Assembly (NCBI GenBank): GCA_964442435.1
Contig: CAYTZG010000008.1
Span: 1-64,000 of the forward strand
Length of the DNA stretch: 64,000 nucleotides
Direction of reading: 5' to 3'
Source: CAMXAS01 sp964442435
GTDB taxonomy: Bacteria > Bacteroidota > Bacteroidia > Bacteroidales > P3
Positions 1 to 8,519 of this stretch are shown here, piece after piece. Within the stretch, counting starts at the first letter, position 1. Each line of letters opens with the position of its first letter. Under the pieces are notes generated by a model. It was not told the DNA's origin and did no database searches. It saw nothing but the letters and a program-made list of their open reading frames with translations. Position numbers and translations under genes: made by a program.

Positions 1-426
1 CATGTGGTAGCGCGTGATTTCGTGCTCGAACAAGGCCACGCTGTCGGGCTGCATATAGTCGGCTTTCAGGTGCACCTCTATAGAGGGCAACAGCGGGTTG
101 TAGCCGAGAAAGTCGATGAAGTCGTGGCCGAGGTCGGCCTGCAATTCCTGCGCCGCGTCCTTGGAACTGATATAGCGCGTCGATTTGACGTAGGGCGAGC
201 GGTCTATCAAGGCTTTCAATTCCAAAATATCCGCTTCGCGCGTCTTGTCCTTAATCATGACGGTGAACCCGATGTTCTCCTTCACATAGTCGGAAATCTT
301 GCGCGTATAACCGACCATCAGCGTCTGTATGCCGATAAGGAACAATACGAGCGCGATGGAGCAGACCGTGCTCACGTGCGCGCCGCGAATCCGGTTGCGT
401 TGCAGTTTTTCGTCTTCCTGTATCAT
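1..426 (-). CDS. ftsX: Cell division ABC-transporter permease FtsX (N-terminal part, runs off window)
   Basis: The reverse strand from the ATG at 426 stays open to base 1, giving about 142 residues of an FtsX N-terminus. A short basic cytosolic tail is followed by one transmembrane helix (about residues 20-45, VCSIALVLFLIGIQTLMVGY) and then the start of the extracellular loop, including the stretch GFTVMIKDKTREADI, as usual in Bacteroidetes FtsX. FtsX with FtsE forms the inner-membrane complex that controls peptidoglycan hydrolases at the septum. The gene starts 9 bases after the pepE stop, so the two are probably cotranscribed. The C-terminal permease helices lie outside the window. Confidence 0.85.
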   Translation of the reverse strand, partial: MIQEDEKLQRNRIRGAHVSTVCSIALVLFLIGIQTLMVGYTRKISDYVKENIGFTVMIKDKTREADILELKALIDRSPYVKSTRYISSKDAAQELQADLGHDFIDFLGYNPLLPSIEVHLKADYMQPDSVALFEHEITRYHM

Positions 427-435
427 AGGGGTAGG

Positions 436-1152
436 TTAGGCCATCAGGAAAGAAAGGTCTTGACCGGCCTTGTATTCTTTGGTTTCCATGCCGTGGCGGA
501 ATACGCGCATCGGGCGTTCGCCGATGAGCGAGAGCGTGTTGCCCTTGACGCGGAGCATCGTGGCTTCACGCAACCCCACGATATAGGTGTTCGGTTGAAC
601 CACCATGAATTCCTTGATGCGGTCTTCGCGCGTCTCGCCGCCGTGTCCTTGCGGATGGGCGTCCAGATAGTGCGGGTTGATTTGGAAAGGCACGAGGTTC
701 AGCGTTTCGAAGGAGGCCGGTTGGATAATCGGCATATCGTTGGTCGTGAACAGGCCGGGACAGGCCACGTTGGAACCCGCGCTCCAACCCATGTAGGGCA
801 GGCCGTTCCGCACCCGCTCGCGGATGGCTTGCATCAGGCCGTGGCGGTGCATTTCGTAAACGAGGTGGAACGTGTTGCCGCCGCCCACCAGCACGCACTG
901 CGCTTTGGCGATGGCGTCGGCCGGCTTTTCGAACGTATGGACGGAAACGAGCCGCACGTTCATTTCGGCCAAAACGTCCGCCACGCGTTTGGCGTAAACG
1001 TCATAACCCATGCTGACGCCGGCGTAGGGCACAAACGTCACTTCGTCCACGTGCATTTCTTCAAAAAAGGCTTTCATGTGCGCCCGCGGCCAGCCCAAAT
1101 AGGCTTCGCCCGCATTCGTCGAGTTGCTGATCAGCAAAAGGTTCATTTCCAT
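436..1152 (-). CDS. pepE: Dipeptidase E (alpha-aspartyl dipeptidase, S51 family)
   Basis: The 238-residue product matches peptidase E along its length. It begins with the strand MNLLLISNSTNAGEAY, has the VGGGNTFHL glycine-rich turn, and carries the nucleophile elbow GWSAGSN with the catalytic Ser, followed by the family segment TNDMPIIQP and NPHYLDAHPQGHGGETR. PepE cleaves N-terminal Asp-Xaa dipeptides in the cytosol. I chose the ATG at 1152; a further upstream in-frame TTG at 1209 would lie inside the mutB terminator, and an ATG two codons later (1146) is also possible. It lies downstream of mutB, with that terminator between, and just upstream of ftsX. No promoter of its own is evident. Confidence 0.9.
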   Translation of the reverse strand: MEMNLLLISNSTNAGEAYLGWPRAHMKAFFEEMHVDEVTFVPYAGVSMGYDVYAKRVADVLAEMNVRLVSVHTFEKPADAIAKAQCVLVGGGNTFHLVYEMHRHGLMQAIRERVRNGLPYMGWSAGSNVACPGLFTTNDMPIIQPASFETLNLVPFQINPHYLDAHPQGHGGETREDRIKEFMVVQPNTYIVGLREATMLRVKGNTLSLIGERPMRVFRHGMETKEYKAGQDLSFLMA

Positions 1153-1167
1153 AATCTTCGGTTTCAA

Positions 1168-1227
1168 AAAGTCAAAAAAAACGAAAAACCGCCTCCTGTC
1201 CCGTCGCAACGGTGCAAGAAGCGGTTT
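1168..1227 (-). terminator. Intrinsic terminator after mutB
   Basis: Read on the minus strand, AAACCGCTTCTTG (1227-1215) pairs with CAGGAGGCGGTTT (1198-1186) over 13 positions when G-U wobbles are allowed. A nested CCGT/ACGG hairpin sits in the loop, and TTTTTCG plus a T-run follow. It lies 11 bases after the mutB stop and before pepE, so it should reduce but may not abolish read-through into pepE-ftsX. Confidence 0.8.
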
Positions 1228-1238
1228 CCGCTTGGTGA

Positions 1239-3383
1239 TTAGTGAATGTCACTTTCTTTGATGCCCATGATTTCCAACATCTTGATGGCAGAGTCGGCAA
1301 TCACGGTACCGGGGCCGAAAATGGCGCAGGCACCGGCTTTGTAGAGGAAGTCGTAGTCCTGCGGCGGGATAACGCCACCCACGGTTACGAGGATGTCGGG
1401 ACGACCCAACTTCTTCAGTTCCTCGATAACCTGCGGCACCAGCGTCTTGTGGCCGGCCGCCAGCGAGGAAACACCCAGGATGTGGACGTCGTTTTCCACG
1501 GCTTCCTTGGCGGCTTCAGCCGGCGTTTGGAACAGCGGGCCCATGTCCACGTCAAAGCCGAGGTCGGCATAACCCGTGGCCACCACTTTGGCGCCGCGGT
1601 CGTGGCCGTCCTGGCCCATTTTGGCAATCATGATACGCGGCCGACGGCCTTCCTTCTTCGCGAAAGCGTCGGTCATGGCCAAGGCTTTCTTGAACGTTTC
1701 GTTGTTTTTGGTTTCAGATGAGTACACGCCGGATATGGTTCTGATGACGGCCTTGTAGCGGCCGAATACTTTTTCCAATGCATAGGAGATTTCGCCCAAC
1801 GAAGCGCGTTTGCGCGCCGCGTCGATGGAGAGTTCCAGCAGGTTGCCCTTGCCGGTGCGCGCGCATTCGGTCAGCGCGTCCAAAGCCTTCTCCACTTCGG
1901 CCTGGTTGCGGTTGGCTTTCAGTTTGGCCAAACGTTCCAGCTGGGCTTCGCGTACCTTCGTGTTATCGACTTCCAGCGTTTCGATGGGGTCTTCTTTTTC
2001 CAGACGGTATTTGTTGACGCCCACAATCGTGTCGGTCTTGGAGTCGATGCGCGCCTGCTTGCGGGCGGCCGCTTCCTCGATACGCATTTTGGGGATACCG
2101 GTTTCGATGGCCTTGGCCATACCGCCGAGTTCCTCCACTTCCTGAATCAGTTTCCAAGCCTTGTCCGCCAGTTCGTTCGTCAGCATTTCCACATAGTAGG
2201 AACCGGCCCACGGGTCAACGACGCGGCAAACTTGGGTTTCTTCCTGAATGTAGATCTGCGTGTTACGCGCGATACGCGCCGAGAAGTCGGTCGGCAGCGC
2301 GATGGCTTCGTCCAAAGCGTTCGTGTGCAACGACTGCGTGTGGCCGAGGGCGGCGCCCATGGCTTCGATACACGTACGCGTCACGTTGTTGAACGGGTCT
2401 TGTTCGGTCAACGACCAGCCCGACGTCTGCGAGTGCGTACGCAACGCCATCGATTTCGGGTTCTTGGGGTTGAACTGCTTGACGATTTTGGCCCAAAGCA
2501 TACGGCCGGCGCGCATCTTGGCGATTTCCATAAAGTGGTTCATGCCGATGCCCCAGAAGAACGAGAGGCGCGGCGCGAAATCGTCGATGCTCATGCCAGC
2601 GTTGATACCGGCCCGCAGATATTCGAGACCGTCGGCCAGCGTATAGGCCAGTTCGATATCGGCCGTGGCGCCGGCTTCCTGAATATGATAGCCCGAAATA
2701 CTGATGGAGTTGAATTTCGGCATATTCTTGGACGTGAATTCGAAAATGTCGGCGATAATCCGCATGGAGGGGAGCGGCGGATAGATGTACGTGTTACGTA
2801 CCATGAATTCCTTGAGGATGTCGTTCTGAATCGTACCGCTCAACTGTTCCATCGGCACGCCCTGTTCTTCGGCCGCGATGATGTAGAACGACAGAATCGG
2901 CAATACGGCGCCGTTCATCGTCATGGAAACGGACATCTTGTCGAGCGGAATCTGGTCGAACAGGATTTCCATATCCAAAATGGAGTCAACGGCCACACCG
3001 GCCTTGCCGACGTCGCCTACCACGCGTTCGTGGTCGGAGTCGTAGCCACGGTGGGTCGCCAGGTCAAACGCGATGGACAGACCTTTCTGACCGGCCGCCA
3101 GGTTGCGGCGATAGAAAGCGTTGGATTCTTCCGCGGTCGAGAAACCGGCATACTGACGGATCGTCCACGGACGCATGACGTACATCGTGGAATACGGGCC
3201 GCGCAGGAAGGGCGCGATACCGGCCGCATAGTTCAAGTGTTCCATGCCGTTCAGGTCTTCCTGCGTGTAAAACGGTCTGACCGGAATCTGTTCCGAGGTC
3301 ATCCAGGTACGGTTGCCGGCGGCCTTGGCAGCGTTTTTCTTGCTGTTGGCCTTATAGTCAACCTTTTTGAAGTCAGGTCTCAT
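1239..3383 (-). CDS. mutB: Methylmalonyl-CoA mutase, large (catalytic) subunit
   Basis: The 714-residue protein has the full catalytic chain. The N-terminal TIM barrel carries PFLRGPYSTMYVMRPWTIRQ and the RTHSQTSGWSLTEQDPFNN segment. A C-terminal cobalamin-binding domain (about residue 580 onward) carries the lower-ligand motif DGHDRG (DxHxxG). It interconverts succinyl-CoA and methylmalonyl-CoA in the propionate pathway. I used the ATG at 3383; an in-frame TTG four codons upstream is less likely. In most Bacteroidetes the small subunit gene mutA lies directly upstream. Here the upstream side is a divergent promoter region and bamD, so the gene stands alone. The partner may be encoded elsewhere, or the enzyme may be a homodimer like E. 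coli Sbm, which is also about 714 residues. Confidence 0.95.
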   Translation of the reverse strand: MRPDFKKVDYKANSKKNAAKAAGNRTWMTSEQIPVRPFYTQEDLNGMEHLNYAAGIAPFLRGPYSTMYVMRPWTIRQYAGFSTAEESNAFYRRNLAAGQKGLSIAFDLATHRGYDSDHERVVGDVGKAGVAVDSILDMEILFDQIPLDKMSVSMTMNGAVLPILSFYIIAAEEQGVPMEQLSGTIQNDILKEFMVRNTYIYPPLPSMRIIADIFEFTSKNMPKFNSISISGYHIQEAGATADIELAYTLADGLEYLRAGINAGMSIDDFAPRLSFFWGIGMNHFMEIAKMRAGRMLWAKIVKQFNPKNPKSMALRTHSQTSGWSLTEQDPFNNVTRTCIEAMGAALGHTQSLHTNALDEAIALPTDFSARIARNTQIYIQEETQVCRVVDPWAGSYYVEMLTNELADKAWKLIQEVEELGGMAKAIETGIPKMRIEEAAARKQARIDSKTDTIVGVNKYRLEKEDPIETLEVDNTKVREAQLERLAKLKANRNQAEVEKALDALTECARTGKGNLLELSIDAARKRASLGEISYALEKVFGRYKAVIRTISGVYSSETKNNETFKKALAMTDAFAKKEGRRPRIMIAKMGQDGHDRGAKVVATGYADLGFDVDMGPLFQTPAEAAKEAVENDVHILGVSSLAAGHKTLVPQVIEELKKLGRPDILVTVGGVIPPQDYDFLYKAGACAIFGPGTVIADSAIKMLEIMGIKESDIH

Positions 3384-3425
3384 ATAGTTAAACAATTTTT
3401 AATTTTCGGTTTTCTAAAAACGCGG

Positions 3426-3433
3426 CAAATATA
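3426..3433 (-). promoter_or_regulatory. mutB promoter -7 element
   Basis: Minus-strand TATATTTG fits the Bacteroidetes -7 consensus TAnnTTTG. The predicted start is near 3421, leaving a leader of about 38 bases before the ATG at 3383. No convincing -33 element is visible. Confidence 0.6.
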
Positions 3434-3494
3434 AGGAATTTTTTTGAAAGTGACACGCTTTCCGTCCATATTCACTACTTTAATAAAAAAAGTT

Positions 3495-3502
3495 TATCTT
3501 TG
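3495..3502 (+). promoter_or_regulatory. bamD promoter -7 element
   Basis: TATCTTTG matches TAnnTTTG. Its last G is at 3502 and the bamD ATG begins at 3507, so the predicted transcription start coincides with the start codon and the message may be leaderless. Confidence 0.6.
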
Positions 3503-3506
3503 TGCT

Positions 3507-4310
3507 ATGTTTTGGCATAAATTCAAGTATAGTCTATTGTTACTCACGGCATTGACGCTGATGGGCTGCGCCTATCAGAAGGAGTACAACGCGGTGAGCA
3601 AGCGGGGCAGCGCGGCCGACAAGTTCAATTTCGCCGTCAAAGCCTACGACAAGGGCGACTATAAGAAAGCCATCACGGTGTTCGAGGAGTTGATGCCGGT
3701 CTATCGCGGCAAGGACGATTTCGAGAGCCTGCTCTACAATCTGGCGTACGCCTATTTCTACGAGAAGGACTATTACATGGCCTCGTATTATTTCCGGATG
3801 TCGGGCCGTATGTTCCCGGGGAGCGCGTCCATCGAGGAAACGACGTACATGAGCGCCTATTGCAAGTTTTTGGAATCGCCTTACTACAAGTTGGACCAGA
3901 CGGCCACGGTGGAGGCCATCAAGCAGTTGCAGCTGTTCATCAACTACTATCCGCACAGCCCCAAGGTGTCCGAAGCGGCGCGCCTCATCGTCGAACTGCG
4001 CGACAAGCTGGCGTTGAAAGCCTTTGAACTGGCCAATATGTATTACAAGCGCAACCTGTATAACGCGGCTTCAATCGCCTATTACAATTTCCTGCGCGAC
4101 TATCCGGAGTCCATGTACCGCGAGGAAGCGGCCTACCGGATGCTCCGCAGCCGGTTCCTCTACGCCGAGAACAGCATACGGGAAAAGCAACCCGAACGGT
4201 ATGCGCGCGTGCAGGAAGCCTACGAGTCGTTCATGCGTTCGTTCGCCGACAGCCGCTACCGCAAGGAAGTGGATAAGTATTACGGAATATCACAGTCAAA
4301 ATTAAAATAA
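3507..4310 (+). CDS. bamD: Outer membrane protein assembly factor BamD (lipoprotein)
   Basis: The 267-residue product starts with a lipoprotein signal peptide whose lipobox is LMGC, with Cys near residue 20. It continues as tetratricopeptide-like helices with repeated A-Y-x-G/K-D-Y-x-x-A patterns (YDKGDYKKAITVFEEL, YYPHSPKVSEAARLI, YPESMYREEAAYRML). This is the BamD family, which sits on the periplasmic face of the outer membrane and works with BamA in beta-barrel insertion. The start is the ATG at 3507, because only from there is a proper signal peptide made; upstream in-frame codons lie before the promoter. rpoZ follows after 3 bases. Confidence 0.93.
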   Translation: MFWHKFKYSLLLLTALTLMGCAYQKEYNAVSKRGSAADKFNFAVKAYDKGDYKKAITVFEELMPVYRGKDDFESLLYNLAYAYFYEKDYYMASYYFRMSGRMFPGSASIEETTYMSAYCKFLESPYYKLDQTATVEAIKQLQLFINYYPHSPKVSEAARLIVELRDKLALKAFELANMYYKRNLYNAASIAYYNFLRDYPESMYREEAAYRMLRSRFLYAENSIREKQPERYARVQEAYESFMRSFADSRYRKEVDKYYGISQSKLK

Positions 4311-4313
4311 AAG

Positions 4314-4658
4314 ATGGATTACAAGAAAATCAAAGCCTCCCAGGAAGCCATCACGCGGGATGTCTCCAAATTCGACACGCTGACGGGCAATCTGTACGAA
4401 ACCGTTGTCGTGCTGTCCAAGCGGGCCAATACGATTTCCTCGGCCCTGCGTCAGGAGTTGGTCAATAAGATTTCGGAATATACGCCCACCGCGGCGGCCC
4501 AGGAGGGTGCGGAAGAAGTCTATGAGAACAAGGAGCAGATCGAAATAGCGCGTTACTACGAGCAACTGCCCAAGCCCACGCTGATGGCCGTGCAGGAACT
4601 CATGGAAGACGGCCTTTGCTTCCGCCGTCCGTCCGAAGACGCCGATCCCATCGACTAA
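4314..4658 (+). CDS. rpoZ: DNA-directed RNA polymerase omega subunit (RpoZ/Rpb6-like)
   Basis: The 114-residue protein MDYKKIKASQEAITRD... has the omega core: a helix with NLYETVVVLSKRANTIS followed by the acidic stretch EVYENKEQIEIARYYE. This is the form of omega seen in Bacteroidetes, where the gene sits between bamD and coaBC. Omega binds the beta-prime subunit and helps polymerase assembly. It starts 3 bases after bamD and ends 12 bases before the coaBC GTG, so the three genes form one transcription unit. Confidence 0.85.
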   Translation: MDYKKIKASQEAITRDVSKFDTLTGNLYETVVVLSKRANTISSALRQELVNKISEYTPTAAAQEGAEEVYENKEQIEIARYYEQLPKPTLMAVQELMEDGLCFRRPSEDADPID

Positions 4659-4670
4659 GCGGATACCACC

Positions 4671-6800
4671 GTGTCGTTGCAGGGGAAACATATCGTGTTG
4701 GGCGTGAGCGGCGGCATTGCCGCTTACAAGACGCCGGCCCTCGTGCGCCTTTTCGTGCAGGCGGGGGCGGAGGTGCGCGTCGTGTGTACGGCGCACGCGC
4801 TGGAATTCGTCACGCCCTTGACGCTGGAAACCGTTTCGGGCAACAGCCTCTATACCGATATGTTCCACCGCGTGGGCGAACGGAGCACGCGCCATGTCCA
4901 TTACGCCGACTGGGGCGACGTGCTGCTGGTGGCGCCCGCCACGGCCAACATTTTGGCCAAAATGGCGCACGGCATCGCCGACGATGCGTTATCTACCTTA
5001 TATTTGGCATTCCACAAACCGGTGGTCGTGTCGCCGGCCATGAACGTGCATATGTACGAACATCCGGCCACGGTTGAAAACCTGCGGCTGTTGGCGCAAC
5101 GGGGCGTTCAGGTGCTCGATGCGGCCTATGGCCCGTTGGCCTGCGGCTATGAAGCCAAAGGGCGTATGCCGGAGCCGGAGGAACTCTTCCGCGCCACGGA
5201 GGCCGTTCTGGCGGCGGGTGCGACAGCTCCCGTGGCCGATGCGGAAGCCGCGCCGCTGCGGGGCAAGAAGGTGCTCGTAACGGCGGGCCCCACGCAGGAA
5301 CCAATCGACCCCGTGCGTTATATCACCAACCGTTCGTCCGGCCGCATGGGCTTCTGCATCGCCGATGCCTTGCAGCGGCAGGGGGCGGAGGTCTTTCTCG
5401 TCAGCGGCCCGTCGGCCCTGAAGCCTGAAACGGCCGTCGCGCATTGGGAAAAGGTGCGGACGGCGCAGGAAATGTACGATTGTCTGTTGCGCTGGTGGCC
5501 CGATATGGACGCCGGCGTGTTCTCGGCCGCCGTGGCCGACTACCGCGTGCGCGACGTCTCGGACGTCAAGATGAAGAAGACGGGCGGCGATACCGTGCTC
5601 GAACTCGTGCCCAATCCCGATTTATTGGCCTATGCCGGCGCGCACAAGAGCGGGCGGCAGTGCGTGGTCGGGTTCGCGTTGGAAACCGACCACGCGTTGG
5701 CGAACGCGGAGGAGAAGCGGCGCAGGAAGAATGCCGACATCATGGTGCTCAACACGTTGGAAGATGCGGGCGCGGGTTTTGAAACGACGACGAACAAAGT
5801 GACGTTCCTATATAAAGACGGTACGGCCGAAGCGGGCGAGCTGGAAAGCAAGGTTTCCGTGGCCGAAAGGCTCGTGCGGCGGCTGGGCCGCTGTATGGGC
5901 GCGCTGACCGTTTGGTGCCTTTTGCTGTTCGGCGGCGCGGCCTTGCAGGCGCAGGAGCTGAATTGCACGTTTCAGGTCGTGAGCACCAAGATACAGAGTG
6001 GCGACAAAAAAGTGTTCGAAACAATGCAGGACGCTTTGGCCGCGTTCGTCAACGGACAGAAATGGACGAACCTGCAGGTGGGGGCGGGCGAGAAAATCCC
6101 GTGCAGCATGACGATGGAGGTGCAGGAGCGCGACTTTACGACGGGCGTCACCAAGGCATATCTCACCGTTCAGGCGCGCCGTCCCGTCTATAACGCCTCT
6201 TACCAGACCACCTTGCTCAACGTGGTGGACAAGGATTTCACTTTCAGTTACAATGCGTTCGACCCCATCGAATTTTCGGACAACAACGTATCTTCCAATC
6301 TGACGGCCGTCATCGCCTATTACAGTTACCTTATAATAGGGCTTTATTTAGACAGTTTCGCGCCCAATGCCGGCGAAGTCTGCTTGGGCAAGGCGGACAA
6401 CGTCGTGAGTATGTGCCAGGGCATGAGCGAGCCGGGCTGGAAGTCGGGCGAGCGCAACAACCGCAACCGGTATTGGATGATAGAGAATTACATGAACGGC
6501 AACTATGGCGCGATTCACAACGTGCTGTATCAGTATCACCGCAAGGGGCTCGACCTGATGTACGGCAATCCGACCGATGGCCGTGCCGGCGTCCTGCAAG
6601 CCTTGACGACCCTCAAGGCCTTGAACGATACGCGCAGCGGTTTGCCGTGCAAACTCCTGTTTATGGAAGCCAAGTCCGACGAGTTGGTCTCCATGTTTTC
6701 GGGGGCGTCGCAGGATGAACGGCAGCAGGCGGTTGCGATTCTCAACAGCCTGGATCCGTCCAATGCCCAGAAATATCAGAAAATCATGTCGGCGCGCTAA
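4671..6800 (+). CDS. coaBC: CoaBC (phosphopantothenoylcysteine decarboxylase/synthetase) fused in frame to a PorD-like DUF4835 protein
   Basis: One uninterrupted 709-residue frame. Residues 1 to about 180 are the CoaC flavoprotein, with the catalytic His in RHVHYADWGD, the PAMNVHMYEHP motif and the substrate clamp ACGYEAKGRMPEPEE. Residues 195-405 are CoaB, with TAGPTQEPIDPVRYITNRSS and VKMKKTGG. These make 4'-phosphopantetheine in the cytosol. From Met409 (base 5895) a typical signal peptide follows, then about 280 residues of DUF4835, the PorD-like family linked to type IX secretion. In related genomes these are two adjacent genes. Here the coaBC stop is absent and the join is RLGRCMGALTVWC. 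The product could be a membrane-tethered fusion, or the second part could be made separately from the internal ATG. The start is GTG at 4671. Confidence 0.85.
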   Translation: MSLQGKHIVLGVSGGIAAYKTPALVRLFVQAGAEVRVVCTAHALEFVTPLTLETVSGNSLYTDMFHRVGERSTRHVHYADWGDVLLVAPATANILAKMAHGIADDALSTLYLAFHKPVVVSPAMNVHMYEHPATVENLRLLAQRGVQVLDAAYGPLACGYEAKGRMPEPEELFRATEAVLAAGATAPVADAEAAPLRGKKVLVTAGPTQEPIDPVRYITNRSSGRMGFCIADALQRQGAEVFLVSGPSALKPETAVAHWEKVRTAQEMYDCLLRWWPDMDAGVFSAAVADYRVRDVSDVKMKKTGGDTVLELVPNPDLLAYAGAHKSGRQCVVGFALETDHALANAEEKRRRKNADIMVLNTLEDAGAGFETTTNKVTFLYKDGTAEAGELESKVSVAERLVRRLGRCMGALTVWCLLLFGGAALQAQELNCTFQVVSTKIQSGDKKVFETMQDALAAFVNGQKWTNLQVGAGEKIPCSMTMEVQERDFTTGVTKAYLTVQARRPVYNASYQTTLLNVVDKDFTFSYNAFDPIEFSDNNVSSNLTAVIAYYSYLIIGLYLDSFAPNAGEVCLGKADNVVSMCQGMSEPGWKSGERNNRNRYWMIENYMNGNYGAIHNVLYQYHRKGLDLMYGNPTDGRAGVLQALTTLKALNDTRSGLPCKLLFMEAKSDELVSMFSGASQDERQQAVAILNSLDPSNAQKYQKIMSAR
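5895..6800 (+). other. Possible separately initiated PorD-like (DUF4835) exported protein inside the coaBC frame
   Basis: From the ATG at 5895 the frame gives 301 residues, the usual full length of DUF4835 proteins. It begins with a hydrophobic segment (TVWCLLLFGGAALQA) ending in a signal-peptidase-I-like site AQA/QE. The body has the family features QVVSTKIQSGDKKVFETMQ, the FDPIEFSDNN stretch, the glycan-free beta region and the C-terminal segment SLDPSNAQKY. No strong ribosome binding site is visible before this ATG, so independent initiation is possible but not shown by the sequence. Confidence 0.5.
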
Positions 6801-6833
6801 GGCTTCGGCCTTGCGGGTCCACGAATCGCTGTT

Positions 6834-8519
6834 ATGCTGAAACACCTCTCCATAGAAAATTATGCGTTGATACAGTCGGTATCCCTGACGTTCGGCCCCG
6901 GATTTACCGTGATTACGGGTGAGACGGGGGCGGGGAAGTCCATTCTGTTGGGCGCGTTGGGCTTGCTGTTGGGCAACCGGGCGGAAACGCAGGTGCTGTT
7001 CGACAAGGAGAAGAAATGCGTGGTGGAGGCCGAGTTTGAAATATCCCGTCCGGAGGTGAGCCGTATTTTGGCCGAAAACGACTTGGACGAGGCCGAAGAC
7101 GGCACGCTGTTGCTGCGCCGCGAAATCACGGCCGCCGGCAAGTCGCGCGCGTTCGTCAACGATACGCCTTGCGGGTTGCCGGTGTTGAAAGCCCTGTCGG
7201 CCTATCTCGTGGACATCCATTCCCAGCATAAGACAATGGACATGGTGCGGCCGTCCTTCCTGTTGGAAATCGTGGACGGCTATATCCCCGCCGACAAGCG
7301 GGTGGCGGCCGAATACGCGCCGCTCTACAAACGCTATGTCCGCGTGCAGGCCGATTTGCAGGCCCTGATGGAGGCGCGTCAGGCCTGGGAGCGCGAGCAG
7401 GACTATTGGCGGTTCCTTTACGAAGAGCTGGAAGCGATGCAGTTGCAGGCGGGGGAACAGGCCGAATGGGAAACGCTGTTGGCGCAACAGCAGCACGCCG
7501 AGCAGATCAAAGACGCGATGGAGACGGCGCAGGCGGCCTGGACGCAGGGCGAGGAAGCCTTGGAAGTCCGTCTGACCCAAATCGTGCGGCAGTTGAAAAA
7601 GGTGGCCGCCTATCACAGCGGCTTGCAGGCCGCCTTGCCGCGTTGGGAGTCGGCCCTGATAGAATTGAACGACTTGCAGGGCGACCTGCGGAATTGGAGC
7701 GGCGCGTTGGAATTCTCGCCCGCGGAAAAGGCCGCCACCGAAGAACGGCTTAGCCGCATCTATGCCTTGGAAACCAAACACCGCGTGCAGACTGTGGCGG
7801 AACTCATCGCCTTGCGCGACGATACCGCGCGGCGGTTGCAGGCCGAAGACGGACGGGCGGAGGAACAGCGGCGTCTGGAAACCGAAGCCGAAGAACTGAA
7901 AGCCGCCTTGGAGGCCTTGGCCGTCCGTTGGCGGGCGGCCCGTCTGGAAGCCGGCCGTCAGCTGATGCAAAAGACGCAGGAGGCCTTGGCCGATTTGGCC
8001 ATGCCGGATGCCACGCTCGTGTTGCAGTGGGAGGAAGAAGCCGATTTTACGCCGCGCGGCAAAGACCGTGTGCGGCTGTTGTTCAACGCCAACCGGGGCG
8101 GCGAGCCCGCCGAATTGGGCAAGGTGGCTTCGGGCGGCGAACTCTCGCGCCTGATGTTGGCCATCAAGTCGGTCATTCACGAAAACAGTTTGATACACTG
8201 TTTGATATTGGACGAAATAGATACAGGCGTATCCGGCGAGACGGCGGCCAAGATGGCCGTCATGATGCGGCGGATGGCGCAATATATGCAGGTGGTCAGC
8301 ATCACGCACCTGCCGCAGATAGCGGCCAAGGCCAACGCGCATTACCGCGTCAGCAAACAGGTGGCGGGCGACCGCAGCCTGTCGCACATAGAACCGTTGG
8401 ATGCCGGGGCGCACCGCAGCGCGATTGCCACCATGCTCAGCGATGGCGCGCCCACCAAGGAGGCCTTGGAGGCGGCGGACGTACTTTTAGAAAAAGGAGC
8501 GTATGAAAGAGGAAGTTGA
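6834..8519 (+). CDS. recN: DNA repair protein RecN
   Basis: The 561-residue SMC-like ATPase has Walker A GETGAGKS near residue 30, a long central coiled coil (about 150-370, rich in E, Q, A, L heptads), the ABC signature SGGELSRLMLA and Walker B CLILDEIDTGVSG near residue 465. RecN acts in the cytosol at double-strand breaks and promotes cohesion between broken and intact chromosomes. The length is normal for the family. The end overlaps the next gene by 17 bases, which indicates coupled translation. Confidence 0.96.
   Translation: MLKHLSIENYALIQSVSLTFGPGFTVITGETGAGKSILLGALGLLLGNRAETQVLFDKEKKCVVEAEFEISRPEVSRILAENDLDEAEDGTLLLRREITAAGKSRAFVNDTPCGLPVLKALSAYLVDIHSQHKTMDMVRPSFLLEIVDGYIPADKRVAAEYAPLYKRYVRVQADLQALMEARQAWEREQDYWRFLYEELEAMQLQAGEQAEWETLLAQQQHAEQIKDAMETAQAAWTQGEEALEVRLTQIVRQLKKVAAYHSGLQAALPRWESALIELNDLQGDLRNWSGALEFSPAEKAATEERLSRIYALETKHRVQTVAELIALRDDTARRLQAEDGRAEEQRRLETEAEELKAALEALAVRWRAARLEAGRQLMQKTQEALADLAMPDATLVLQWEEEADFTPRGKDRVRLLFNANRGGEPAELGKVASGGELSRLMLAIKSVIHENSLIHCLILDEIDTGVSGETAAKMAVMMRRMAQYMQVVSITHLPQIAAKANAHYRVSKQVAGDRSLSHIEPLDAGAHRSAIATMLSDGAPTKEALEAADVLLEKGAYERGS

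Noticed and set aside
3384..3425. Cobalamin riboswitch before mutB
   Set aside because: The leader is only about 38 bases with no B12-box-like conserved segments.
2232..3434. Long open frame opposite mutB (plus strand)
   Set aside because: It is fully antisense to an unambiguous enzyme, is rich in Arg, Gly and Val with no motif, and is explained by GC-rich codon bias in the true gene.
6348..8414. 688-codon open frame opposite the PorD-like part and recN
   Set aside because: It crosses two real genes, has the low-complexity composition of a shadow frame and no domain; the sense strand carries complete RecN motifs.
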